This document shows positions 51,881 to 61,278 of a DNA stretch of 64,000 bases, piece by piece (positions within the stretch are counted from its first letter, which is position 1; every line of letters begins with the position of its first letter). Both the position numbers and the translations under genes were made by a program. The notes beneath the pieces were generated by a model, which worked only from the letters and a program-made list of their open reading frames with translations, had not been told where the DNA came from and searched no databases. Source of the DNA: Oscillospiraceae bacterium (GTDB lineage Bacteria; Bacillota; Clostridia; Saccharofermentanales; Saccharofermentanaceae); assembly GCA_015069205.1 (NCBI GenBank), contig SVIZ01000002.1, forward strand, positions 186,001-250,000, read 5' to 3'.

Positions 51881-54645
51881 TGAGCTTTCTGTCTGCACTT
51901 TACACACTTGTAATATCTCCTCTTGAACTGCTGTTTGAGATCATTTTCACCATTGCCAACAAGATCATCGGCAATGAAGGTTTATCGATCATATTCTTAA
52001 GTCTGGCGGTTAACTTCCTAGTCCTTCCGCTTTACAAGCGTGCGGATGAACTTCAGGCTGAGGAGCGTGATATTCAGGCCAAAATGGCTTCAAGGATCAA
52101 GCAGATCAAGCACACCTTCAAAGGCGACGAGCGTTTCTTCATGCTCCAGGAATACTACCGCATAAATCACTATAAACCGATCTATGCACTTAAGAGTTCC
52201 GTATCCCTTCTGCTTCAGGTACCTTTCTTTATCGCGGCATATAACCTCCTGTCAGGAATGCAAAGTCTTCAGGGAATGTCATTCGGCTTCATATCGGATC
52301 TCGGAAAAGAAGATGCCACATTCATGATTGGCTCTTTCCCAGTAAACATCCTTCCTATCCTTATGACGTTGATTAATATAGTATCAGGAATAATCTACAC
52401 AAAAGGACATCCGTTAAAGGCCAAGATCCAGGTTTACGGATTAGCCGCAATATTCCTTGTTCTGCTTTATCATTCTCCGTCAGGTCTGGTTTTCTATTGG
52501 CTTTTAAACAATGTGTTCTCGTTAGGGAAAAATATGTTCTACAAACTGAAAGAGCCTAAAAAAGTTTTCAAAATGCTCCTGGCAGCAGTGGGCGCTGTTA
52601 TGTTTGTAACAACCATGATAAGGCAGAATCTTGATACAAGACAAAAAATTCTTTTGGTTTCAGGCTGTATATTACTGTGTATACCCTATGTATATTCGTT
52701 ATTCAAGGGAAAAAAACAACCCGTCCCTAAAGCTTCAACAAATACTTCTGGTGTATTCTTTGCAGGAGCAATCTTTATGGCTCTTGTCACAGGTTTACTG
52801 ATTCCATCAACCGTTATTGATGCCTCTGCTACTGAGTTTATTGAAGCATCTGATTTGAGACACCCAGTTATTTACTTATTAAATTCCTCACTTTTATCAT
52901 TTGGCAGCTGGGTCTTATGGGGCGGAGTATTCTATTTCTTTATGAGCGAAAAAACCAAAGCGGTATTCTGCAAAGCTATTTGGATTATCTGCGGCGTATC
53001 GGTATTAGATTATATGCTGTTTGGAACGAAGCTTGGAACGATGACATCCACTCTTCAGTACAATATGACTCTGGATTTCAAAATATCCGAATATCTGTTA
53101 AATACTTTGGTGGTAGTAGCAGTTATTATAGTTTTCGGATTGATCTTTTCGAAATTTACCAAGTATGTCAAATTTGTTCTTATTGTTGCAGCATTGTCAG
53201 TGTTCATGATTGGAATATATCATGTGCTTGGCATTTGCGGAACTTATGACGGATTTAGTGAACGCTATGTTTCAACCGATGAGATTCCCAGCATTCCGTT
53301 AAGCAAAAACGGAAAAAACGTAGTTGTTCTGATGCTAGATCGTGCTATGGGAACAGAGATCCCTTATATTTTTAGTGAAAAACCGGAACTCATTGAGCAG
53401 TTTGACGGATTTACATACTATCCTAATACAATCTCATATGGTTCTCACACTCGTTTTGGAACGCCCGCTTTGTATGGCGGCTATGAATATACGCCTGAAA
53501 AAATAAACGAGAGATCCTCTGAGAGTTTGGTTAGCAAGCAGGATGAAGCACTTAAAGTAATGCCGGTAATCTTTGGCGATAATGATTATGAGGTCACAAT
53601 TTTTGATCCACCGTATGCCGGTTACAACTGGATTCCGGATTTGTCAATTTATGACGACTATCCGGATTTCAATTGTTACAATATTAACGGTTTGTTCAGC
53701 ATCTTTGATGATAATATTGAATCTTCTTTAGCCATGACTCAGCGTGTACATGAGATTCGCAATCGTGATTTTTTCTTTTTCTCGCTTATGAAGATTTCTC
53801 CTGTCATTTTACAAGAAACAGTTTACGATGGAGGAAATTATAATGAATCATACTCGGACACGTTAAACGGGAGTGATATTACTGTTTCTGCGCCAGTACA
53901 GCGACTAGATGGTCTTTCCAAAAGTACTGGATATAGAATTGAGTTTATTGAATCCTTTCCTGTACTTATGAACCTTTCAAGAATGACTTCTATTGAAAAC
54001 AGTTCAAATAACACATTCTTAATGATGTCTAATGATACAACACATTCTGAATGCCTATTGCAAGAACCTGATTATGTGCCTGCAAGTGTAGTTGATAATA
54101 CAGCTTATGATGTTGATATGGTTTCCCGTTATACAATTGACGGCATAACAATGCAGATGGAAACCCCGTATCAGGTGATGCATTACCATGTGAATATGGC
54201 GGCTATGCTTCAACTTGGTAAATGGTTTGACTATTTACGGGAAAATGATGTTTATAACAATACTCGCATTATAATTGTTTCTGACCACGGGAGGGCTCTC
54301 GGTCAGTTTGATATAACTTGCAACGGAGAGGATATGGAATATTTGCTTCCACTTCTGATGGTAAAAGACTTTAATTCAACAGGATTTACTGTTAGTGAAG
54401 AATTCATGACTAATGCCGATGTGCCTACAATTGCATTTTCAGGCATAATTGATAATCCGGTAAATCCATTTACTGGTAACCCTATTAATTCTGATGGCAA
54501 GGATGGTCCTCAAACGGCCTTGATATCTGATTATTGGGATACACAATACAATAAAGGAAATACTTTTCTTCCTGGTTCATGGTATACATTCTTGGGCGGA
54601 GATCCGCATGACCAGGACAGTTGGGTGTATTCGGGGGATTATTGA
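51880..54645 (+). CDS. YidC/Oxa1-like insertase module fused to LtaS/sulfatase-type phosphotransferase, copy 1
   Basis: A 921-aa protein. Residues 1-225 match YidC/Oxa1: first helix, L-P-L-Y-K-R near 49-54, a charged hairpin loop, V-P-F-F-I-A-A-Y-N-L-L (114-124) and the last helices up to V-F-Y-W-L-L-N. The groove arginine of YidC proteins is N45 here. About six more helices follow (230-455). The outer domain (465-921) is alkaline-phosphatase-like: D487 in L-M-L-D-R-A, likely nucleophile T524 (five residues before a Pro), H722 in T-T-H-S-E, and D802-H803 in V-S-D-H-G. Likely roles are polymer transfer or decoration at the outer membrane face. Start ATG overlaps the TagF-like stop; the C-terminal half looks A+T-richer than the N-terminal half. 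Confidence 0.8.
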   Translation: MSFLSALYTLVISPLELLFEIIFTIANKIIGNEGLSIIFLSLAVNFLVLPLYKRADELQAEERDIQAKMASRIKQIKHTFKGDERFFMLQEYYRINHYKPIYALKSSVSLLLQVPFFIAAYNLLSGMQSLQGMSFGFISDLGKEDATFMIGSFPVNILPILMTLINIVSGIIYTKGHPLKAKIQVYGLAAIFLVLLYHSPSGLVFYWLLNNVFSLGKNMFYKLKEPKKVFKMLLAAVGAVMFVTTMIRQNLDTRQKILLVSGCILLCIPYVYSLFKGKKQPVPKASTNTSGVFFAGAIFMALVTGLLIPSTVIDASATEFIEASDLRHPVIYLLNSSLLSFGSWVLWGGVFYFFMSEKTKAVFCKAIWIICGVSVLDYMLFGTKLGTMTSTLQYNMTLDFKISEYLLNTLVVVAVIIVFGLIFSKFTKYVKFVLIVAALSVFMIGIYHVLGICGTYDGFSERYVSTDEIPSIPLSKNGKNVVVLMLDRAMGTEIPYIFSEKPELIEQFDGFTYYPNTISYGSHTRFGTPALYGGYEYTPEKINERSSESLVSKQDEALKVMPVIFGDNDYEVTIFDPPYAGYNWIPDLSIYDDYPDFNCYNINGLFSIFDDNIESSLAMTQRVHEIRNRDFFFFSLMKISPVILQETVYDGGNYNESYSDTLNGSDITVSAPVQRLDGLSKSTGYRIEFIESFPVLMNLSRMTSIENSSNNTFLMMSNDTTHSECLLQEPDYVPASVVDNTAYDVDMVSRYTIDGITMQMETPYQVMHYHVNMAAMLQLGKWFDYLRENDVYNNTRIIIVSDHGRALGQFDITCNGEDMEYLLPLLMVKDFNSTGFTVSEEFMTNADVPTIAFSGIIDNPVNPFTGNPINSDGKDGPQTALISDYWDTQYNKGNTFLPGSWYTFLGGDPHDQDSWVYSGDY

Positions 54646-55310
54646 GGTGAAATTATTCGAAAGGTAGTATTAGTTTTTGGCATTTCTGACGTTACTGTAC
54701 ACATTGATAATTTCACCAATAGAACTCTTTTTCGAGTTCGTATTTTCCATTGCCAATAAACTGACCGGAAATATCGGAGTATCAGTAGTTTTCTTAAGTC
54801 TCACGGTTAATCTTCTTTGTTTGCCCCTTTATAACCGCGCTGACAAGCTGCAGGCGGAAGAACGTGATATCCAGGCCAGAATGGCTTCAAGAATCAAGCA
54901 GATCAAGCACACCTTCAAAGGCGATGAACGTTTCTTTATGCTTCAGGAATATTACCGTATAAATCACTACAAACCGATCTATGCGCTCAAGAGCTCATTC
55001 TCTTTGCTGCTTCAGATCCCGTTCTTTATAGCTGCATATAATCTCTTGTCCAACATGAAGAGCTTCCAGGGAATGCCATTCGGATTTATCGCTGATCTTG
55101 GCAAAGAAGATGCAATGTTTATGATCGGAAACTTCCCTGTTAATGTACTGCCGATCCTTATGACGCTGATCAATATCGTATCAGGAATAATCTATACAAA
55201 AGGACATCCGTTAAAGGCCAAGATCCAGGTGTACGGATTAGCCGCAATATTCCTTGTGTTGCTATATCATTCTCCGTCAGGTTTGGTTTTCTATTGGCTC
55301 TTGAATAATG
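52370..55310 (+). repeat. Near-identical DNA blocks shared by the two YidC-sulfatase genes
   Basis: Bases about 52377-52500 and 55174-55297 match almost base for base, with the few differences at synonymous positions. A second conserved block lies around 52940-53040 and 55740-55840. The rest of the two genes is much more diverged. The span given covers both copies of the first block. Confidence 0.7.
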
Positions 55311-57445
55311 TATTCTCGCTGGCCAAGAACATAGTTTATAAGACTAAAAACCCAAAGCTGGTCTTGTATTCGATCTTTGCTGCTGCAGGTGTGATTACTC
55401 TTGTTTTCTCAGTTATACGCAGTGACTTTGATTTAAGACAAAAACTGGTCATTTGCTTATGCGCTGTTCTTCTTTTCGTTCCGCTTGCAACAAGTGTCCT
55501 CAAGGATAAGATCAATTTCAAAACCGCCCCCTGCAAAAAGAATACTGCAAGTTTTTTTGCAGGAACAGTTTTAATGTCTCTTATAACCGGTTTTCTGATT
55601 CCGTCCGCGATTATTAATGACTCAACTATGGAATTCATTGATGCGGTTTTATCAACGAATCCCATTCTCTATATTGTCAATGCTATGTGTTTATCCTTTG
55701 GCAGCTGGGTCTTATGGGGTGGAATATTCTATTTTTTTATGAGTGAAAACACCAAAGCCGTGTTCTGCAAAGCTATTTGGATCATATGCGGAGTATCAGT
55801 ATTGGACTATATGCTGTTTGGAACAAAACTCGGAAACCTTTCCTCTGCATTGCAGTTTGATAACGATCCGACATTTGCCATTAATGAATATGTTTTAAAT
55901 ACTCTGGCGGTTATCGCATTGAGCATTATTCTCGGTTTGATATATACAAAATGGTCTAAGATAACAAAATCCGTGCTTCTTGTTGCCGTCTTATCGGTCT
56001 TCGTACTCGGTGCCGGCAATATTGCAGAGATCATGGGGTATTATGCAGGTTATGATGATTTTTATGTTCCGGGCGGAGAAGAACCCGTTATTCCTCTCAG
56101 TAAGAACGGTCATAATGTTGTAGTACTGATGCTCGACAGGGCCATGGGAACACAGGTCCCTTATATATTCAATGAAAAGCCGGAATTATTAGAAGAGTTT
56201 GACGGCTTTACATACTATCCGAATACTATTTCATACGGAATATGTACGAATGTAGGATCTCCGGCCCTTTACGGCGGTTATGATTACACTCCCGAGAACA
56301 TGAATAAAAGAACCGATGTAAGCCTGGAAAGCAAACACAATGAAGCACTTAAGGTAATGCCGGATCTGTTTTATAAAAACGGTTATAACGTAACCATATG
56401 TAATCCTACTTATGCAGGTTATCAGTGGATACCGGATCTGTCGATCTATGATGAATACCCTGATTTCTACTGTTATAACGTGAATGGCTTATTCAGTATT
56501 TTCGACAGCGATGAAAACCAGTCATCTGTTGATATGTCGCTTCGTATGCAGGAGATCCGCAACCGTAATTTCTTCTGTTATTCTCTGATGAAGATCTCAC
56601 CGGTATTACTGCAGGAAACACTGTATGACGGAGGCCGTTATAACGAATCGTATTCGAGCAATGGAGATTCTGAAGGTTTGGCCGGTGCTGCAGTTATTCA
56701 GACATTAGACGGTCTTTCGCGAAGTACGGGTTATGCTACGGACTTTATTGAATCTTATGCAGTTCTGGATAATCTGCCGGACATTACTGTGATCGATGAC
56801 AGTGCAGATAACAATTTCTTTATGATGAGCAATGACATTACTCATTCAGAATGCCTCCTGCAGGAACCGGATTATATCCCTGCCAGCGTTGTTGATAATA
56901 CTCAATATGATGTCGATATGGTTGCCAGATATACGATCGACGGCAGGACAATGAATATGAATTCTGATATTCAGGTCATGCACTATCATGTTACTATGGC
57001 TGCTTTTCTTAAGCTGGGTGAGTGGTTTGATTATCTGCGTGAAAATGGCGTATATGACAACACCAGGATAATTATCGTAGCCGATCACGGAAGCAATCTC
57101 GGACAGTTTAATGTTTTCTGCAGTGGAGAAGATATGGAACGCTTTATGCCGCTCCTTATGGTCAAGGACTTCAATGCTTCCGGATATTCGATAAGTGATG
57201 AGTACATGACTAACGGTGATACTCCGGCAATAGCCATGAATGGCATAATCGATGATCCTGTTAATCCTTTTACCGGAAATCCCATTAATTCAGATCCTAA
57301 AAACGGGCCCCAGAATGTGTTGTGCACAAAGGATTGGAATGTAAATAACAACAATGGTAATGCTTTTAATCCGGGCTCATGGTATCAGTTTATGGGCGGG
57401 GATCCTTATAATCCGGATAATTGGGTATATTTGGGTGACTATTAA
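54677..57445 (+). CDS. YidC/Oxa1-like insertase module fused to LtaS/sulfatase-type phosphotransferase, copy 2
   Basis: A 922-aa tandem paralogue of the preceding protein, starting at TTG 54677 (AAGG 12 bases upstream). It is nearly identical over residues 1-215 and 340-385 and clearly less similar elsewhere. The same key residues are kept: N45 in place of the groove Arg, D487, T524, H723 and D803-H804. The C-terminus shares the N-P-F-T-G-N-P-I-N-S-D and G-D-P motifs with copy 1. The conserved active sites suggest that both copies work. It could act as a partner or on a different substrate. No terminator is visible after it. Confidence 0.8.
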   Translation: MAFLTLLYTLIISPIELFFEFVFSIANKLTGNIGVSVVFLSLTVNLLCLPLYNRADKLQAEERDIQARMASRIKQIKHTFKGDERFFMLQEYYRINHYKPIYALKSSFSLLLQIPFFIAAYNLLSNMKSFQGMPFGFIADLGKEDAMFMIGNFPVNVLPILMTLINIVSGIIYTKGHPLKAKIQVYGLAAIFLVLLYHSPSGLVFYWLLNNVFSLAKNIVYKTKNPKLVLYSIFAAAGVITLVFSVIRSDFDLRQKLVICLCAVLLFVPLATSVLKDKINFKTAPCKKNTASFFAGTVLMSLITGFLIPSAIINDSTMEFIDAVLSTNPILYIVNAMCLSFGSWVLWGGIFYFFMSENTKAVFCKAIWIICGVSVLDYMLFGTKLGNLSSALQFDNDPTFAINEYVLNTLAVIALSIILGLIYTKWSKITKSVLLVAVLSVFVLGAGNIAEIMGYYAGYDDFYVPGGEEPVIPLSKNGHNVVVLMLDRAMGTQVPYIFNEKPELLEEFDGFTYYPNTISYGICTNVGSPALYGGYDYTPENMNKRTDVSLESKHNEALKVMPDLFYKNGYNVTICNPTYAGYQWIPDLSIYDEYPDFYCYNVNGLFSIFDSDENQSSVDMSLRMQEIRNRNFFCYSLMKISPVLLQETLYDGGRYNESYSSNGDSEGLAGAAVIQTLDGLSRSTGYATDFIESYAVLDNLPDITVIDDSADNNFFMMSNDITHSECLLQEPDYIPASVVDNTQYDVDMVARYTIDGRTMNMNSDIQVMHYHVTMAAFLKLGEWFDYLRENGVYDNTRIIIVADHGSNLGQFNVFCSGEDMERFMPLLMVKDFNASGYSISDEYMTNGDTPAIAMNGIIDDPVNPFTGNPINSDPKNGPQNVLCTKDWNVNNNNGNAFNPGSWYQFMGGDPYNPDNWVYLGDY

Positions 57446-57510
57446 TTGCCTTGTTTGTCCGGGTATGAATAAAATTGTCCCATTATTTGAAGATTATTAT
57501 CCTGCATAAC

Positions 57511-57519
57511 TGATATAAT
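57511..57519 (+). promoter_or_regulatory. Extended -10 promoter for pcrA
   Basis: TG-A-TATAAT (57511-57519), about 35 bases before the pcrA start. A TTGAAG lies 21 bases upstream, too far for an ordinary -35. Confidence 0.45.
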
Positions 57520-57553
57520 CACTTAAATCGATTTATTTAGGGAGAGATTTGCT

Positions 57554-59986
57554 TTGTCAGACGAGAATTTCAGCAATTCAGACGAGTTCTTCAGAGATCT
57601 CGAGAATATATATGGTCAGAGCCCGGATGAGGCCTTTGACCAGGATGCGGACCAGCTCCTTGTAGGGCTTAACAATGAACAGCGCCAGGCGGTAACACAC
57701 CTTGACGGCCCGCTGCTTATTCTTGCGGGTGCCGGCTCGGGTAAGACCAGAGTCATTACTTACCGCATTGCCTACATGATGAGGAAACACAACGTTGCTC
57801 CTTCATCCATTCTTGCGATCACATTTACCAACAAGGCTGCAAATGAAATGCGCCAGAGAATCGAAGGCCTTGTAGGAGAGCGTTCCAAGTATATCTGGTG
57901 CGGCACGTTCCACAGCATTTTCGCGAGGCTCCTGAGAAGACATGCCGAACTTCTTGGCTATACGAAGAACTTTTCGATTATCGATACCGATGACCAACTA
58001 AAGCTCGTCAAGGAAGCGATGAAAGAACTTGATATTGCTGACAGCCAGTTCAAGCCCAAGTCGGTCCAGAATGAGATCTCCAATGCCAAGAACAAGTTCA
58101 TCGATGTTGAAGAATATTCGCTCCTTGCAGGCAAGGAATATTTCCTTGGTGTCGTTGCAAGGATCTATAAGAGATACCAGGAAAAACTCCTGGCCAACAA
58201 TGCCATGGACTTTGACGATATCCTCGTCAACATGGTAAAGCTTTTGGAGAGCAATCCCGACATAAGGGAGCTCTACAGGAATAAGTTCAGATATATCATG
58301 GTCGATGAGTATCAGGATACGAACATGCCGCAGTACCGCGCGGTCATGCAGCTTGCTTCAGGCAACGGCAACATCTGCGTCGTAGGTGACGACGACCAGT
58401 CCATCTATTCTTTCAGAGGCGCAGACGTAAGACTCATCCTTAAATTCGAGAAGGATTTCCCGGGAGCGAGCGTCATCAAGCTCGAAGAGAATTACCGTTC
58501 GACCAAGACCATCCTCGATGCGGCAAACTGCGTCATCGCAAACAACACGAAGCGTAAGAGCAAGCGCTTAAGGACTGAGGGCGATGCGGGTGAGAAGATC
58601 ATCGTAATGAATGCCGATACGAGCAACGGAGAAGCCGATTTTGTCGGAAGGACCATTAAGATGATGGTCGATAAGGGCAAGTTCAAGTATTCAGACTGTG
58701 CAGTGCTTTACAGAATGAACGCCCTTTCACGTAACATAGAAACGACTCTTCATAATCTCGGCATTCCTTTCAGGGTCTACGGCGGAATGAGGTTCTATGA
58801 CCGTAAGGAGATCAAGGACATTCTCGCTTATCTGAAGCTCATTAACGATCCTAAAGATAACATCGCATTCGAGAGAATAATCAACGTTCCCAAAAGAGGA
58901 ATCGGCGATACCACCATCGAGAAGATCAGGCAGTATGCCATTACTGACAATATCAGTATGTTCGAATGTGCGATGCATGCTGTGGATTATCCGGAGCTCG
59001 TCAGGTCAGCATCGAAGATCGGCGCGTTCACGGATCTTATCAATTCGATGAGAGATAGGCTCAAAGAAAACGAGATGGATTTTGCGCAGTTCGTCGATTA
59101 TGTCGAGAACGAATCCGGCATCATCGAAGAGATCACAGAGCAGCGCGAGAAGAAGGGCGACATCATCGACAGAGTCGAGAACCTCAAAGAGCTTTTGTCT
59201 GAAGCCAAGGAATACGACAAGGCGCACCGTGCCGAGCCCGTTGACATGGATAATCTTGAGATAGACGATGGAGACGGCTTCCCGGTTGAAGTCGATGACG
59301 ACTTCTTCTTTGATACAGCTACGGCTGATACCACGGAAGGAATACTCGGCCTTTATCTTGAGAATGCATCACTCTTTACCGAAGGCGATGACTACGATGA
59401 TAATGACGACTACGTAAAGCTCATGTCCATTCACAGCGCCAAGGGTCTTGAGTTCGGTGCCGTATTCATAATAGGTCTTGAAGAAGGCGTTTTTCCGAGC
59501 TACAGATCTGTCCAGAGCGTTGAGGATACGGAAGAAGAGAGAAGACTCATGTACGTTGCGATCACAAGGGCAAAGAAGAATCTTTTCATCGTGCTTGCAA
59601 GACAGAGAATGCTCTTCGGTCAGACCAACTGCAACCAGCCTTCAAGATTCATAAAAGAGATCAATCCCGAACTCCTTTACCTCATGGGTTCCAAGAGAGA
59701 GACTCCCAAGGAAGTTCCGGAAGGAGAGAGCAACAGGGAGAAATCCAAGAAGTCGATCGCTTCCGCGATCAAGTCGCAGTTTACGAAGGAGAAGCCTTCC
59801 GGCGCCCGCGAAGGACAGCTTAAGCCCGATGAGATCGTCGTTGGCATGAATGTCATCCACCCCAGATTCGGCGAAGGAGTCATACTCAAGGCTGAACCTG
59901 TCGGAGGCGATGCCCTCATAACGGTCGATTTCGACGGAATGCGCAAGAATATGCTTGCCAATGCCGCAGGACTAAAGAAAGCGTAG
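57554..59986 (+). CDS. pcrA: ATP-dependent DNA helicase PcrA/UvrD
   Basis: An 810-aa superfamily 1A helicase starting at TTG 57554 after GGGAGAG. Motif I is G-A-G-S-G-K-T, II is V-D-E-Y-Q-D-T, III is G-D-D-D-Q-S-I-Y-S-F-R-G-A, IV is E-N-Y-R-S-T, V is S-I-H-S-A-K-G-L-E-F and VI is Y-V-A-I-T-R-A-K. The C-terminal ~50 residues form the Tudor-like RNA-polymerase-binding domain (H-P-R-F-G-E-G-V-I). A D/E-rich insert of ~50 residues precedes motif V, and a ~40-residue acidic N-terminal extension precedes the Q motif. It unwinds DNA in repair and plasmid replication and helps clear stalled polymerase. Confidence 0.96.
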   Translation: MSDENFSNSDEFFRDLENIYGQSPDEAFDQDADQLLVGLNNEQRQAVTHLDGPLLILAGAGSGKTRVITYRIAYMMRKHNVAPSSILAITFTNKAANEMRQRIEGLVGERSKYIWCGTFHSIFARLLRRHAELLGYTKNFSIIDTDDQLKLVKEAMKELDIADSQFKPKSVQNEISNAKNKFIDVEEYSLLAGKEYFLGVVARIYKRYQEKLLANNAMDFDDILVNMVKLLESNPDIRELYRNKFRYIMVDEYQDTNMPQYRAVMQLASGNGNICVVGDDDQSIYSFRGADVRLILKFEKDFPGASVIKLEENYRSTKTILDAANCVIANNTKRKSKRLRTEGDAGEKIIVMNADTSNGEADFVGRTIKMMVDKGKFKYSDCAVLYRMNALSRNIETTLHNLGIPFRVYGGMRFYDRKEIKDILAYLKLINDPKDNIAFERIINVPKRGIGDTTIEKIRQYAITDNISMFECAMHAVDYPELVRSASKIGAFTDLINSMRDRLKENEMDFAQFVDYVENESGIIEEITEQREKKGDIIDRVENLKELLSEAKEYDKAHRAEPVDMDNLEIDDGDGFPVEVDDDFFFDTATADTTEGILGLYLENASLFTEGDDYDDNDDYVKLMSIHSAKGLEFGAVFIIGLEEGVFPSYRSVQSVEDTEEERRLMYVAITRAKKNLFIVLARQRMLFGQTNCNQPSRFIKEINPELLYLMGSKRETPKEVPEGESNREKSKKSIASAIKSQFTKEKPSGAREGQLKPDEIVVGMNVIHPRFGEGVILKAEPVGGDALITVDFDGMRKNMLANAAGLKKA

Positions 59987-60037
59987 TGTGTAATGTAGTA
60001 TAATTACATAATGTGCTTTAAAAGGAGACTATAACTG

Positions 60038-61267
60038 ATGACAGATAATCTCAGCTTTCAGGATCTTTATGCCGACAGTATAGCCTGTATCGGAAAGTCG
60101 GATAAGATATCAGAGGCTACAAGAGCCAAGATAAAGATGCTGCAGGATCAGAAAGACAAGATCCTCAGTGTCAATGCGACCAAGTGCTGCGAATCAAAAG
60201 GCAGGGTCGAACCTGAAAATGACGGTGACATCAGGAACTGCTTCGAGCGCGACATGGGAAGGATCATATATTCACAGGCCTTCAGACGCTTAAAGCACAA
60301 GACACAGGTCTTCTTCAATCCCGCGAACGATCACATCTGTTCCAGACTTGAGCACGTTATTTACGTAGACTATATCGCTTCTACCATCGGAAACGCATTG
60401 AACCTCAACACCGATCTCATCAGAGCTATCGCATTGGGTCACGATGTCGGACATACTCCATTCGGTCATAGCGGTGAGAGAATACTTAACAAGAAACTTA
60501 AAGAAATCGACAGCAAGCTCTATTTTGAGCATGAATCCAACGGACTCCGTGTGTTGAACATCCTCGAAAAGAGGAACGGCAAAGACGGTCTTAATCTCAC
60601 TTTTGAAGTAAGGGACGGAATCATCTCACACTGCGGTGAATACTATTCCGAGAGAAGACTTGAACCCTGTAGGGATAAGACAGAAGAAGATCTCTCGTAT
60701 CTGATCCCTAAGAAGGACCGTAAGGGTCCGGCAACTTTAGAAGGTTGTGTTGTCAGATTTGCTGATAAGATCGCTTATGTCGGAAGAGATATCGAAGATG
60801 CTTTGAGAACTGGCGTTATCGCGAATGAGTTTGACGTTCCTGCGGTTGCTGACGGCGTAGGCAGTTCTAATTCCGAGATAATCAATTTCCTTGTTCAGGA
60901 CATTATCGAGAACAGCATGGACAAGGGCTGCATCATGATGAGCGATCACGCAGGCGATGCGCTTGAGCACACACTTAATGAGAATGTATCCAAGATCTAC
61001 AGGGCGCAGAAAGTACAGACATATGAGAAGTACTGCGATGTAATGCTCGAAGGACTTTTCGATGCTTTCTATCAGGCTGTCCTGAATCTTGAGAAGGCAA
61101 AAGTATCCAAGTCGTCATCGATCAGGAAGTTTGCCGAATTTGTAACTAATCATCCGGAATATAAAGCTGGCATCGACACACCGCTCCCGATCTATGTATC
61201 GGACTACATTGCGGGAATGACGGATTCCTTTGCGGTAAGCTGCTTTAACGAGATGTATAAGAGTTGA
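60038..61267 (+). CDS. dgt: dGTPase-type deoxynucleoside triphosphate triphosphohydrolase
   Basis: A 409-aa HD-domain protein. Q-A-F-R-R-L-K-H-K-T-Q-V-F near residue 85 and R-L-E-H-V-x-Y-V are followed by the HD site A-L-G-H-D-V-G-H-T-P-F-G-H-S-G-E, all typical of Dgt/SAMHD1-like enzymes. It releases tripolyphosphate from dNTPs, most often dGTP. SD AAAAGGAG. It lies 52 bases after pcrA, with a TATAAT (59999-60004) in between that could give a separate transcript. Confidence 0.92.
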   Translation: MTDNLSFQDLYADSIACIGKSDKISEATRAKIKMLQDQKDKILSVNATKCCESKGRVEPENDGDIRNCFERDMGRIIYSQAFRRLKHKTQVFFNPANDHICSRLEHVIYVDYIASTIGNALNLNTDLIRAIALGHDVGHTPFGHSGERILNKKLKEIDSKLYFEHESNGLRVLNILEKRNGKDGLNLTFEVRDGIISHCGEYYSERRLEPCRDKTEEDLSYLIPKKDRKGPATLEGCVVRFADKIAYVGRDIEDALRTGVIANEFDVPAVADGVGSSNSEIINFLVQDIIENSMDKGCIMMSDHAGDALEHTLNENVSKIYRAQKVQTYEKYCDVMLEGLFDAFYQAVLNLEKAKVSKSSSIRKFAEFVTNHPEYKAGIDTPLPIYVSDYIAGMTDSFAVSCFNEMYKS

Positions 61268-61278
61268 TGGAGATAAAT

